In this document: positions 10,350-21,471 of the stretch, in pieces | How the letters are laid out: each line of letters begins with the position of its first letter | Position numbering within the stretch: the stretch's first letter is position 1 | Assembly (NCBI RefSeq): GCF_000015445.1 | Contig: NC_008783.1 | Span: 999,001 to 1,063,000 of the forward strand | DNA length: 64,000 bases | Direction: 5' to 3' | From: Bartonella bacilliformis KC583 | GTDB taxonomy: Bacteria > Pseudomonadota > Alphaproteobacteria > Rhizobiales > Rhizobiaceae | Program-made: the position numbers and the translations under genes | The notes under the pieces: model-generated | Database searches by the model: none | Told to the model about the DNA's origin: nothing | Seen by the model: only the letters and a program-made list of their open reading frames with translations

Positions 10350-11349
10350 TCCCCCACACTCACTACTCTTTAAGCTTTACCTCATTCAAAGCAGTTCATA
10401 TAGTATAATGCACTCTTATATAAAACTATAAAAAAATTTAAAAAAACTAAAAATAATCCTACAAGTTTTCATCTTACTAGATAATGAAAATCTAAGCCTT
10501 TCTTCACATTACACAGATAAATAATTAGCAATCTATTGAAAATCAATATATTTCGTACATACTCTTTAAGGCCTTACCATCATTTGATGATCCACATTCA
10601 GTCTCACTTAACTATAATCATTTTGAAAAATTTTTGACTGGTTAAATCAGCTAAACAACTCCTTCAGCGTACGCCAAATATGCTATCGAATTAAATCGAT
10701 CATTACAATCAATCCCTCAGCTAACCAAACAATAACACATGTCGATAGCAAAAACTTAAAGCTGTGTGCCTAATAATACTGGATAAGTAATAAGCGAAAA
10801 TATGTAATCAGTTAAATAAAAATTGCTAACATGAACTAATATTATAGTTTAGCAGAAAATTTCTGATCTAAATCTCTCTTTGGTGAATATTTAGTCACCC
10901 TTTGATGTAAGGCATTACCCTTAATATAATTTTCATAGAGAATGAGAACACATAAAAAATTATAATCTCGAGAACTTAAAATCATGAGCGTCAAAATAAG
11001 CAGACTGATTCCACCATACTGCATCAATAACCCTAATTTATTCCATGAAGTTTCATCAACAACAATGACCAATATTTACCACCCGCAGCAATTTTCAACA
11101 TTTTTGAATTTGTGTACAATTTCCACCAGAGTATAATTGTCTATTTTATCAAAAATGCATTTTTTCACTTAACACAGAAGTAATCCACGACAAAAAAAGA
11201 CCTTAATTTTCAATTCCACGAAAAAAAGAATAAAAGAAGTATTTTATGGCTTACTTTCTTCGTTTATTAACCTATAAGATAAGTTCAGCCTTAAATTTCA
11301 AATTCTGCCTGCTGCAATTGTGCGCAGATGTTTGTGATAGGAACAAACC
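10350..11349. other. One-kilobase spacer between MFS gene and carB
   Basis: AT-rich DNA with stops in all frames except for one short open frame at 10842-11072. It contains the upstream regions of both the MFS gene (minus) and carB (plus). I see no RNA gene or repeat. Confidence 0.4.
10842..11072 (-). CDS. Small hypothetical ORF, doubtful
   Basis: An open frame for 76 residues with a hydrophobic middle (YGGISLLILTLMIL) followed by a basic, soluble-looking tail (NALHQRVTKYSPKRDL). One membrane segment is plausible. I do not recognise a family. It has no strong ribosome-binding site and sits in an otherwise decayed spacer, so it may be a gene remnant rather than a working gene. Expression or conservation in related genomes would be needed to accept it. 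Confidence 0.25.
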   Translation of the reverse strand: MVIVVDETSWNKLGLLMQYGGISLLILTLMILSSRDYNFLCVLILYENYIKGNALHQRVTKYSPKRDLDQKFSAKL

Positions 11350-14300
11350 ATGCCAAAACGTACAGATATAAAATCTATCCTTATTATCGGAGCAGGACCT
11401 ATTGTTATTGGTCAAGCATGTGAATTTGACTATTCAGGAACTCAAGCCTGTAAAGCTTTGAAAGAAGAAGGGTATCGAATTATTTTGGTTAACTCTAATC
11501 CTGCAACCATTATGACCGATCCCGATTTAGCAGATGCTACTTATATTGAACCTATTACCCCAGAAGTTGTTGCCAAAATTATTGCTCATGAACGTCCTGA
11601 TGCACTTTTACCAACCATGGGAGGACAAACAGCACTTAATACTGCTTTATCCCTAAAGCGTATGGGGATTTTAAGCCGCTATAACGTTGAAATGATTGGT
11701 GCTAATGCTGACTCTATTGATAAAGCTGAAGATCGCGCTTTATTTAGAAAAGCAATGGAGAAAATCGGTTTGGAAACGCCGCGCTCTATGTTAGCCAACG
11801 CAACCGAACTTAAAGAAGAAGATCGCCGGATCCATGAACAAACACGTGATAAACTGAAAACTGAACTTTCTGGTGATGCACTTGATCAAGCGCTAGAAGA
11901 ATTTGAATATAATTGGCACCAGACGGAATCTGAACGCAAACAACATTATATAGCACATGCAACTGCAAAGGCAGTGCAAGCCCTTGATATTATTGGATTA
12001 CCAGCCATTATACGCCCTTCATTCACGCTTGGCGGTACAGGGGGCGGTATTGCTTACAATCGCTCTGAATTTTATGAAATTATTGAACGAGGCCTCGAAG
12101 CCTCACCAACAACAGAAGTTCTCATCGAAGAGAGTGTTATGGGATGGAAAGAATATGAAATGGAAGTTGTCCGTGATAAAGAAGACAATTGCATCATCAT
12201 CTGTTCCATTGAAAATATTGATCCTATGGGTGTCCATACTGGTGATTCTATCACCGTTGCTCCTGCCCTTACTTTGACTGATAAAGAATATCAGATTATG
12301 CGCAACGCCTCAATCGCTGTATTACGGGAAATTGGTGTTGAAACTGGTGGATCTAATGTGCAATTTGCTGTTAATCCTGAAAATGGGCGTCTTATTGTTA
12401 TTGAGATGAACCCGCGTGTTTCTCGTTCTTCAGCACTTGCTTCAAAAGCAACGGGTTTTCCAATCGCTAAAGTAGCCGCTAAACTAGCCGTTGGCTACAC
12501 ACTTGATGAACTTAAAAACGATATTACGGGTGGAACGACACCAGCATCGTTCGAGCCTTCCATTGACTATATTGTTACCAAAATCCCTCGTTTTGCTTTT
12601 GAAAAATTTCCTGGTTCATCCTCTGCTTTAACCACTGCAATGAAATCTGTGGGAGAAGTCATGGCAATTGGCCGTACTTTTCAAGAATCACTACAAAAAG
12701 CACTTCGTGGACTTGAAACAGGTCTTACCGGTCTTGATGAAATTTCGCTTCCTGAACATGCTGAAGGCGATGAAAAAAACTCTATCCGATCAGCGATTGC
12801 AATTCCAAGCCCTGATCGCTTACGCTATATTGCACAAGCAATGCGTATGGGATTACCCCTCAATGAAATTTACCAAATCAGCAAAGTTGATTCATGGTTT
12901 TTGGAACAAATAGCCTCTATCGTTAAAATGGAACAGCGCATTCAAACTCATGGGCTTCCCCAAGATGCAAATAACCTGCGCATGTTAAAATCTATGGGCT
13001 TTTCTGATGCACGTTTAGCTAACCTTACTGGACAAAAGCCAGATGATGTTGCTGCTTTGCGTAAATCCCTTAATGTTAAACACATTTTTAAACGTATTGA
13101 TACATGTGCAGCTGAATTTTCCTCATCTACAGCTTATATGTATTCAACATATGAGTCTCCCCTCGCAGGGGTAGAACGCTCAGAAGCACAGATTTCTCAG
13201 CGTAAAAAAATTGCTATTTTAGGTGGAGGTCCTAATCGCATTGGTCAGGGTATTGAATTTGATTATTGTTGCTGTCACGCTGCTTTTGCCTTGCGCGATG
13301 CAGGCTTTGAAGCCATCATGATTAACTGCAATCCTGAAACCGTATCGACCGACTATGATACGTCCGATCGTCTTTATTTTGAACCTTTAACAGAAGAAGA
13401 TGTTTTAGCTATTTTAGAAACAGAGCAGGAAAAAGGTGAGCTAGTTGGAGTTATTGTCCAATTTGGCGGACAAACACCACTAAAATTAGCAAGCGCATTA
13501 GAAAAAAATAATATTCCCATTTTAGGAACTTCGCCTGATGCTATTGATTTAGCAGAAGATAGAGATCGTTTTCAAAAATTATTATTCAAACTTAATTTAA
13601 ACCAACCCAAAAACGGCATTGCTTACTCAATTGAACAAGCGCATCTCATTGCTCATGAACTGGGCTTTCCACTTGTTGTACGCCCTTCTTATGTTTTAGG
13701 TGGACGTGCGATGCAAATTATCCGCGATGAACGTGGCTTACAGAATTATTTGCTTAAAATAGTTCATGAATTAGTACCAGAAAATATTAAAGCCTATTAC
13801 CCTAACGACAAAACAAAACAAACCAACATATTGCTCAGCAAAAATCCACTTTTGTTTGATACCTATCTAACAGAAGCTATTGAAGTTGATGTTGATTGTC
13901 TAAGTGATGGCAAAGAAACACTCATTGTTGGTATTATGGAACATATTGAAGAAGCAGGTATCCATTCTGGTGATTCCGCTTGCTCTTTACCAGTACATAC
14001 ACTTTCACGCAAGTTGGTCATGGAGTTAGAGCGTCAAACAAAAGCTTTAGCTCAAGCACTGCATGTTTGTGGTCTTATGAATGTACAATATGCTATCAAG
14101 GATGAAACAATTTATGTCTTAGAGATTAATCCCCGTGCTTCACGTACTGTCCCATTCGTAGCAAAAGCTATTGGTCAACCAATAGCTAAAATTGCTGCAC
14201 GTATTATGGCGGGAGAAAGTCTTCACCACGCACTAGAAGCTTATGGTGGATTACCATCTGTATCGAAAAAATCACATATTGCTGTCAAAGAAGCAGTCTT

Positions 14301-14835
14301 TCCTTTTGCTCGTTTTTCAGGTGTAGATACATTACTTGGTCCTGAAATGCGTTCAACTGGTGAAGTCATGGGACTTGACTATGATTTTGCACTCGCTTTT
14401 GCTAAAGCACAACTTGGAGCTGGTGTTGAACTCCCACAGGAAGGAACTGTGTTTGTTTCTGTTAGAGATGAAGATAAAAAGTGTCTTTTAAAGCCCATTC
14501 AACGCTTAGAAAAGCTTGGTTTTTCAATCTTAGCGACAAGTGGAACACAAAAATTTCTTATAGAACACGGCATTAAAGCCCAAAAAATCAATAAAGTTCT
14601 AGAGGGACATCCTCATATTGAAGATGCCATTCGTAATCGAAAAATTCAATTAATTTTCAATACAACGAGTACCGCTAGCGCTATTTCAGATTCTAAATCA
14701 TTACGCCATGCAGCATTAATGCAAAAAGTACCTTATTATACAACAATGGCTGGAGCTGAAGCTGTAGCACAAGCGATTGAAGCACTCAAAGTGAATAATC
14801 TTGAAGTGCGTCCTTTGCAACACTATTTTAATTGA
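11350..14835 (+). CDS. carB: Carbamoyl-phosphate synthase large subunit CarB
   Basis: Makes carbamoyl phosphate from bicarbonate, two ATP and the ammonia released by CarA. Two homologous ATP-grasp halves are visible. The first opens with [20 protein letters not shown] and the second, near residue 620, with [20 protein letters not shown]. Each half has the ATP-grasp glutamates and a NPRxSR motif ([36 protein letters not shown]). The C-terminal MGS-like domain, which binds allosteric effectors, spans roughly the last 130 residues. At 1161 residues it is longer than the E. coli protein (about 1073), mainly through a charged insertion near residues 155-205; the same insertion is usual in rhizobial CarB. 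Start is ATG 11350. Confidence 0.97.
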   Translation: MPKRTDIKSILIIGAGPIVIGQACEFDYSGTQACKALKEEGYRIILVNSNPATIMTDPDLADATYIEPITPEVVAKIIAHERPDALLPTMGGQTALNTALSLKRMGILSRYNVEMIGANADSIDKAEDRALFRKAMEKIGLETPRSMLANATELKEEDRRIHEQTRDKLKTELSGDALDQALEEFEYNWHQTESERKQHYIAHATAKAVQALDIIGLPAIIRPSFTLGGTGGGIAYNRSEFYEIIERGLEASPTTEVLIEESVMGWKEYEMEVVRDKEDNCIIICSIENIDPMGVHTGDSITVAPALTLTDKEYQIMRNASIAVLREIGVETGGSNVQFAVNPENGRLIVIEMNPRVSRSSALASKATGFPIAKVAAKLAVGYTLDELKNDITGGTTPASFEPSIDYIVTKIPRFAFEKFPGSSSALTTAMKSVGEVMAIGRTFQESLQKALRGLETGLTGLDEISLPEHAEGDEKNSIRSAIAIPSPDRLRYIAQAMRMGLPLNEIYQISKVDSWFLEQIASIVKMEQRIQTHGLPQDANNLRMLKSMGFSDARLANLTGQKPDDVAALRKSLNVKHIFKRIDTCAAEFSSSTAYMYSTYESPLAGVERSEAQISQRKKIAILGGGPNRIGQGIEFDYCCCHAAFALRDAGFEAIMINCNPETVSTDYDTSDRLYFEPLTEEDVLAILETEQEKGELVGVIVQFGGQTPLKLASALEKNNIPILGTSPDAIDLAEDRDRFQKLLFKLNLNQPKNGIAYSIEQAHLIAHELGFPLVVRPSYVLGGRAMQIIRDERGLQNYLLKIVHELVPENIKAYYPNDKTKQTNILLSKNPLLFDTYLTEAIEVDVDCLSDGKETLIVGIMEHIEEAGIHSGDSACSLPVHTLSRKLVMELERQTKALAQALHVCGLMNVQYAIKDETIYVLEINPRASRTVPFVAKAIGQPIAKIAARIMAGESLHHALEAYGGLPSVSKKSHIAVKEAVFPFARFSGVDTLLGPEMRSTGEVMGLDYDFALAFAKAQLGAGVELPQEGTVFVSVRDEDKKCLLKPIQRLEKLGFSILATSGTQKFLIEHGIKAQKINKVLEGHPHIEDAIRNRKIQLIFNTTSTASAISDSKSLRHAALMQKVPYYTTMAGAEAVAQAIEALKVNNLEVRPLQHYFN

Positions 14836-14904
14836 TATTTTTGCTATGTGATGAAATGCTATTCTCTTTGTTTTTTTGATAATCTTTTCCTGATATAAAA
14901 TCGA

Positions 14905-15000
14905 TTAATCTTGCTTTTTATCTAAAGCTTCTCTATAATTGTCCCAATCGGATTTTCGGTTATGCGACTTTTTTTCCTGTGCGACATGCACTTTTGACAA
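14905..15000 (-). CDS. Possible small protein or gene remnant opposite the cspA leader
   Basis: On the minus strand TTG 15000 is preceded by GGGAGAAG and opens a 31-residue frame beginning LSKVHVAQEKK (read M at the start) with charged SHNRKSDWDNYREALDKKQD before the stop at 14905. The same frame stays open upstream to about 15075 and reads like protein (VLKLKALNTILNRNWAGEVL). I do not recognise it. It could be a true small gene or the tail of a lost one. It is too short for confidence, but the ribosome-binding site and the amino-acid composition are better than chance. Confidence 0.3.
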   Translation of the reverse strand: MSKVHVAQEKKSHNRKSDWDNYREALDKKQD

Positions 15001-15086
15001 AACTTCTCCCGCCCAATTTCGATTTAAAATTGTATTGAGAGCTTTTAGCTTCAATACGCGATAGCTAATATATAAAGGAGTTTCCT

Positions 15087-15296
15087 ATGTCTACAGGAAT
15101 AGTTAAGTGGTTTAATGCAACAAAAGGTTTTGGATTCATCCAACCTAATGATGGTAGTGCGGATGTTTTCGTACATATTTCTGCTGTTGAGCGTTCTGGC
15201 TTGAACAGCCTTAACGAGGGGCAGAAAATTTCTTATGAAGTTCTTAAAGACCAGCGTTCAGGAAAATTTTCTGCAGGAAACCTATCAGCTCTTTAA
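15087..15296 (+). CDS. cspA: Cold-shock family protein CspA
   Basis: A 69-residue single-stranded nucleic-acid-binding OB-fold protein that acts as an RNA chaperone. Both RNA-binding motifs are present: KGFGFI at residues 13-18 (RNP1) and VFVHIS at 27-32 (RNP2). The start MSTGIVKWFN is diagnostic. An AAGGAG ribosome-binding site lies seven bases before ATG 15087. The gene ends with a strong intrinsic terminator, so it is monocistronic. The 250-base leader before it could carry a cold-responsive untranslated region as in other csp genes, but I did not identify a specific structure. Confidence 0.96.
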   Translation: MSTGIVKWFNATKGFGFIQPNDGSADVFVHISAVERSGLNSLNEGQKISYEVLKDQRSGKFSAGNLSAL

Positions 15297-15315
15297 ATTC
15301 TACCTATTTCATTTT

Positions 15316-15345
15316 AAAACCTCGCCTGTAAAAGCGAGGTTTTTA
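15316..15345 (+). terminator. Intrinsic terminator of cspA
   Basis: AAAACCTCGC, an eight-base loop, then GCGAGGTTTTT: a ten-base-pair stem directly followed by T-rich DNA, 20 bases after the cspA stop. Confidence 0.85.
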
Positions 15346-15359
15346 CTTTTTCAATTACA

Positions 15360-15650
15360 GTTTACCTTTGTAACAAAGCATTTGTCTGCTTTACCAACAA
15401 TGCAACAAGCAATTTTTCAAAATTTAAATGAAAATACGATCTTCATTACAAGATAAAACAAATTATTATTAGCACTAAAGGTAATAAAATCCTTGTTAAG
15501 AGATTAATCGCAACTTTACATAAAGAAGATAAAATCATCATTCCATCTCCTTATAGTATTCTATATTAAACATGTATTTTTAGAAACACTCAAAAATATT
15601 CAAACAAAAGTTGTAAAAGCTACCCTAAAACAAAATTTTCTAAGAGTTTT
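15360..15650 (+). pseudogene. Decayed partial copy of the aspartate aminotransferase gene
   Basis: This spacer aligns by eye with the aspC gene just downstream. AAGCAATTTTTCAAAATTTA here matches AAGCAATTTCTGCAAAATTTA near 15953. ATAAAATCATCATTCCATCT at 15530 onward matches GAAGTCATCATTCCATCTCC near 16076, both followed by CCTTAT. Between them the order of matching segments is the same, with small insertions and deletions and in-frame stops. The matched stretch corresponds to roughly residues 62-170 of the intact enzyme. The likely origin is a tandem duplication (or an ancestral paralogue) whose upstream copy has lost most of its sequence. It cannot encode a working protein. Confidence 0.75.
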
Positions 15651-15698
15651 CTTGCAGTTTTTTATGACTTACGACATACTCTTCCATAATTACGTTAA

Positions 15699-16931
<1,233 letters not shown>

Positions 16932-17668
16932 AAATCCTCAATCATCATTTTGGGTATCTTAGTTTCTCCTAAGGTGCCGACATTTATATCAATTGAATGA
17001 AGGGAATGAAGAGAACACAAATTTGTTCTAAAAGCCTAACATAAAAGAAGATTATACGAGATCATGTGATAATAGCCAACACCATAGCAATTTTTTCGAG
17101 AATCTCATTAAATTGGTGATGCACTGGTAATTCACACAAATGATACTCACATATACATACTTCTATTTGCTTTCATATTGAGTTGTTTGCTATTTTGGGC
17201 TTAAATATATTCCTGCAAAAGTAAAGATTTTGGATTTATTGTTATCATATTAACTAGATAAAAAATAAGCAAAAACCTACCAATCAAGGCAAATCTATAA
17301 TTGCCCAATAGACAATCCTCTGATAAAAACCTATTGGTATTACTGAATAATTGTAAAGTTAGCTATTCTATTCATTTCATCCGTAATATTTGGAAGTGTC
17401 TCATTCTCTTATAAAGACTTGACCTTAACCAACATGGATACTGATAATCCTGTTATTTTTCATAGATTCTCATCAAGTCTCAACACTTAAAAAAAATTAC
17501 TGAATATCCCTAAAACTCTTATTTTTTTCTTTATTATTATTTACCATATTTCATTTTTTAAAGATCTTCGCAAAAACTAAAAAAGACCATAATAGAAAAC
17601 TTAGGCACGTCTCCTAAACAGCTACATGAATATCCTGATTTTTGTAAATAATTGGCTCACCCACTTCA
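16932..17668. other. Spacer between aspC and the LysR-type gene
   Basis: About 740 bases between two convergent genes. It is AT-rich with stops in all frames. I see no gene, RNA or strong terminator in it. Its length between convergent genes suggests lost coding content. Confidence 0.35.
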
Positions 17669-18574
17669 TTAAAAAGACCATTTGCGTGCTTTTAAAAAAA
17701 TATAATCTCGAAAAACGTTCAGCTTTGCTGAATTTCTTAAAGCGTCAGGATAACAAAAGAAAGTATCAAAGGAAGGAATATCAGTCATATCAGGAAAGAG
17801 TCGCACAAATTTTTCATCATTATTTACAATATAATCAGGAAGTACAGCGATACCAAGATTGCCCATTAGTGCATTTTTAATAGAAAGAATATTATTAATT
17901 TGTAATACTGGAGTACGCAGAGAACAATTACTTCTTCCTGCCCTTTCCAACCAATTCAGACCAGATAAATAAGGTGGAACCGTTTCACCGAATGAAATAA
18001 TGCGATGTCCATCTAAATCAGACAATTCTTCTGGCTTGCCATAACGTGCAATATAATCTTCTGAAGCATAAACATGCATATGGACTGTAAACAATTTTCT
18101 TTGGATAAGATCAGGCTGTTGAGGTTGATGTAATCGAATAGCACAATCGGCATCACGCATAGTCAAATCAAGCGCTTTATCATCAAGTAAGATCTGAATC
18201 CGCATATCAGGGTAAAGATTAAGAAATTCAGGCATACACTCTGCAATCCATTTTGCTCCCATTCCAAAGGTTGATGTAACACGTAAACGCCCTGCTGGCT
18301 TTTCGCGGCTTTCAGTTAACTGTGAGCGCGCATTTTCAAGTTTTATTAAAACATCATGAGCCGTGCGGTAAAGAATTTCACCCTGCTCTGTTAAAATTAA
18401 ACCACGTGCATGACGCTGAAACAAAGGAGCACCAACATCCTGTTCTAAAGCCGCAACCTGTCTTGAGATTGCTGATTGAGATAAGTGCAGTCTTTGAGCT
18501 GCATGCGTAAAAGATCCTGCCTCTGCTGCTGCATGAAAAACCCTCAATTTATCCCAATCTAATGGTGACGCCAA
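17669..18574 (-). CDS. LysR-family regulator, LsrB/VtlR-type
   Basis: DNA-binding regulator of 301 residues. The N-terminal winged helix-turn-helix spans about residues 8-67 (LRVFHAAAEAGSFTHAAQRL, then SQSAISRQVAALEQDVGAPL). The C-terminal periplasmic-binding-like effector domain follows from about residue 95 (GRLRVTSTFGMGAKWIAECM). Its place 51 bases downstream of trxB on the same strand matches LsrB of Sinorhizobium and VtlR of Brucella, regulators tied to redox balance, surface polysaccharide and small-RNA expression. That functional link is inferred from family and neighbourhood. Start ATG 18574 gives MASPLDWDKLRVF, the usual beginning for the group. Confidence 0.88.
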   Translation of the reverse strand: MASPLDWDKLRVFHAAAEAGSFTHAAQRLHLSQSAISRQVAALEQDVGAPLFQRHARGLILTEQGEILYRTAHDVLIKLENARSQLTESREKPAGRLRVTSTFGMGAKWIAECMPEFLNLYPDMRIQILLDDKALDLTMRDADCAIRLHQPQQPDLIQRKLFTVHMHVYASEDYIARYGKPEELSDLDGHRIISFGETVPPYLSGLNWLERAGRSNCSLRTPVLQINNILSIKNALMGNLGIAVLPDYIVNNDEKFVRLFPDMTDIPSFDTFFCYPDALRNSAKLNVFRDYIFLKARKWSF

Positions 18575-18625
18575 AATCTTTCCTCCAATTTTTGGTATTC
18601 ATTAACAATTATCTTTGTAAAACCT

Positions 18626-19579
18626 CTATGTCTGCAAATCCAAAAATCTCTCTACCTCCAACGCTGCCATACATCCTCTCCCAGCTGCAGTTATAGCCTG
18701 ACGAAATACATTATCTGCTACATCCCCTGCAGCAAAAACACCAGGAATGCTCGTTGCTGTTGAATCTGGCTCTGTCCATAAATATCCTTCTGGTTTTTGT
18801 TTCAATTGCCCTTCAAACAAAGAAACAACAGGATCGTGCCCAATAGCAATGAATATTCCTTCTGCATCTACCTTCAATTTTTGATTTGTTTTAACATTTT
18901 TAAGACGCGCACCTGTCACAACAGAACCGGTTTGTGCATGAGTTTGCAAACCAATAATTTCTTCTACAACATGATCCCAAATGATGTGCACGTTATTACA
19001 CGAACGTAACCTATCTTGTAAAATTTTTTCTGCTGTAAAATGATCACGCCGATGAACCACAACCACTTTTTTAGCTAAGCGCGATAAATAAAGCGCTTCT
19101 TCAACGGCCCTATTTCCACCACCGACAACAATAACTTCCTTATCACGATAAAAAAAACCGTCACAGGTAGCACAGGCAGAAACACCACCCCCCATAAAAG
19201 TCTGTTCACTCTCTAAGCCAAGCCAGCGAGCTTGCGCTCCTGTTGCAATAACTAAAGCATCACAACAATATTGCGTTCCTGAATCTCCATACAAAGTAAA
19301 AGGACGTTTAGATAAGTCAGCCTTTACAATATTGTCATAAATAATCTCTGTACCAACATGTTGAGCTTGTTTTTTCATTTGTTCCATCAACCACGCTCCT
19401 TGAACGGGCTCAGCAAAACCTGGATAATTTTCAATATCCGTTGTAATTGTCAGCTGTCCTCCCTGCTGCAATCCCGTAATCAAAACCGGTTTAAGCATTG
19501 CTCTCGCCGCATAAATTGCTGCTGTGTAACCAGCTGGTCCTGAGCCAATAACAAGAACACGAATATGCGGTCGTTCCAT
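18626..19579 (-). CDS. trxB: Thioredoxin reductase TrxB
   Basis: Flavoenzyme that uses NADPH to reduce thioredoxin. The FAD-binding GSGPAGYTAAIYAAR lies near the N-terminus, the redox-active CATC at C136/C139 in SACATCDGFFYRD, and the NADPH motif GGGNRAVEEALYLSRLA just after. The FAD-closing motif GVFAAGDVADNVFRQAITAA is near the C-terminus. Length 317 is standard for the low-molecular-weight bacterial type. AAAGGAAT precedes the ATG at 19579. It is transcribed with the LysR-type regulator downstream, a conserved rhizobial pair. Confidence 0.97.
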   Translation of the reverse strand: MERPHIRVLVIGSGPAGYTAAIYAARAMLKPVLITGLQQGGQLTITTDIENYPGFAEPVQGAWLMEQMKKQAQHVGTEIIYDNIVKADLSKRPFTLYGDSGTQYCCDALVIATGAQARWLGLESEQTFMGGGVSACATCDGFFYRDKEVIVVGGGNRAVEEALYLSRLAKKVVVVHRRDHFTAEKILQDRLRSCNNVHIIWDHVVEEIIGLQTHAQTGSVVTGARLKNVKTNQKLKVDAEGIFIAIGHDPVVSLFEGQLKQKPEGYLWTEPDSTATSIPGVFAAGDVADNVFRQAITAAGRGCMAALEVERFLDLQT

Positions 19580-19871
19580 GAAATTCCTTTCTTTTTTAGG
19601 TATTTATACCTAAAAATTGTAGTGACATGCAACCTTTTAAAAAATTTTTTATAAGCATAGATTATAGTGTATTGGTATTTTTTCAAGCTTCGCTAAAAGG
19701 CTGATTGCCAATTTACCACAGCTTGCTTAGTATAAGGATCAATTTTTTACTCTAGAAACATTCAATATGTAAATTCTAAGTGAGCGTAAAATTACAAACA
19801 AAAATGAAAAGAGATAGGAAACGATCATTCTTCAATTTGTTATTAATGTCTGTGCACGTTTTGCATTAATC

Positions 19872-21272
19872 ATGGGAGTAACCATGATTCTGCCAGCTCT
19901 TATAGATTTGCGTGATGGCAGCCAAAATTGGACAGCTTTTCTTTACCCCTGTACTATAACCACCATGTTAGCAACACTAATCCTTTTAGCAACCAGGGGA
20001 GCTAACTGCCGTTTTTCAGCACGGCTCGGCTTCACGCTGACTGCTTGCCTTTGGCTAACAGGAAGTATAGTAGGTGCTCTACCTCTTTATCTCTCTCCTC
20101 TTTCACTTTCACTAGCAGAAGCAGTTTTTGAATCTGTCTCTGGAATTACAACAACTGGCTCTACAGTTATTACTGGCCTTGATAATTTATCACGAAGCAT
20201 CCTGTTATGGCGTTCTCTTATGTGCTGGATTGGAGGTATTGGCTTTATCGGTTTAGCCTTGCTCCTTTTGCCTTCACTGCGTGTTGGAGGAGTACAGCTT
20301 TTCCATATGGAATCATCAGATAAATCTGAAAAAATATTGCCGCGCATCAACCAAATTGCCAATGGAATTATCATCGCATACGTTGGACTAACCCTCGCTT
20401 GCACATTTTCCTATTTTGCTGCTGGTATGACTTTATTTGATGCCATAAATCACGCAATGACCACAATAGCAACAGCTGGATTTTCAACCCATGATGCTTC
20501 CTTTGGCTATTTTTCTAATAAACCAGCTATCTTGGTGATCTCTACAATCTTTATGTTGCTTTCTGCCTTGCCTTTTGTGTTATATATTAAATTACTGTTT
20601 CCTAGCTATTCAAAACGCCCTATAGATCCACAAATTATCGTTTTTCTCAATATCGTTTTCCTTTTTAGCTTTTCTCTAGCAGTATGGTTACGATTTAATG
20701 ACCATCTCTCCTTTCATCAAATTTTTCTTGATGTCATTTTTCACCTTACATCGATCATCACCACAACCGGCTATAGCGCTCAAAACTATCAGCTTTGGGG
20801 CCCCTTCGCACTTGGTATTTTCTTTATTCTTTCTTTTACAGGAGGATGTGCTGGTTCTACCTCTGGCGGTATAAAAATTAACCGCCTTATTATCCTTTGG
20901 CGTATTGCACAAACAAGTATGGCAAAACTTCTTTCTCCTAATGCAGTTGTAAAAGTTCGCTACGACAATTCAAATATATCAAACGATCTTGCTCAATCAG
21001 TCTTACTTTTTGTCTGCCTTTACATGTTCTGCCTTCTTATCGGCACTGCACTTCTTCTCTTTACTGGACTTGATTTTATTTCTGCTTTTACAGGCGTTTT
21101 AACAGCACTTTCAAATATTGGTCCAGGTTTTGGAGATATTATTGGTCCTATTGGTAATTTCTCGACAATTAACGATAATGCCTTATGGATTTTGAGTTTT
21201 TTAATGCTGGCAGGCCGTCTTGAAATCATAACCATATTTATTCTTCTCACCCCTGCCTTTTGGCACGAATAA
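19872..21272 (+). CDS. trkH: Potassium uptake protein TrkH
   Basis: Pore-forming subunit of the Trk potassium importer in the inner membrane, normally gated by TrkA. Four repeated membrane-pore-membrane units are visible through their filter loops: SGITTTGSTVI, TIATAGFSTHD, SIITTTGYSAQN and ALSNIGPGFGD. The 466 residues from ATG 19872 are slightly fewer than in E. coli TrkH (483). The frame continues upstream to 19818 without ATG, GTG or TTG, and those codons (IILQFVINVCARFALI) complete the first membrane segment. The true start may therefore be an ATT or ATC near 19824-19827, which has AGGAAACG just before it. The downstream sequence is intact. No trkA is present in the window. Confidence 0.92.
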   Translation: MGVTMILPALIDLRDGSQNWTAFLYPCTITTMLATLILLATRGANCRFSARLGFTLTACLWLTGSIVGALPLYLSPLSLSLAEAVFESVSGITTTGSTVITGLDNLSRSILLWRSLMCWIGGIGFIGLALLLLPSLRVGGVQLFHMESSDKSEKILPRINQIANGIIIAYVGLTLACTFSYFAAGMTLFDAINHAMTTIATAGFSTHDASFGYFSNKPAILVISTIFMLLSALPFVLYIKLLFPSYSKRPIDPQIIVFLNIVFLFSFSLAVWLRFNDHLSFHQIFLDVIFHLTSIITTTGYSAQNYQLWGPFALGIFFILSFTGGCAGSTSGGIKINRLIILWRIAQTSMAKLLSPNAVVKVRYDNSNISNDLAQSVLLFVCLYMFCLLIGTALLLFTGLDFISAFTGVLTALSNIGPGFGDIIGPIGNFSTINDNALWILSFLMLAGRLEIITIFILLTPAFWHE

Positions 21273-21471
21273 TTTTAATATATGAAGTTTAACTCTCATA
21301 GGAAAAAACTATATAACTATACCTCGTCTTAGTTGCATTCACCACCAAAGATTAGATTCCTCTCTCATAAAGGTAGATACTAATTAAAAGCTTATGAATA
21401 ACTCTGAAAATTTACAAAATTTTCACTGCCTATCATCTCAGATACCCTGTTTAATTCTACACAGGTCGTTT

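Noticed and set aside
17626..17880. Plus-strand open frame opposite the LysR gene
   Set aside because: It is the mirror of conserved LysR codons and has no independent support.
21406..21424. Hairpin GAAAATTT-ACA-AAATTTTC between trkH and lpcC
   Set aside because: All A-T pairs and a three-base loop with no T-tract; too weak to call a terminator.
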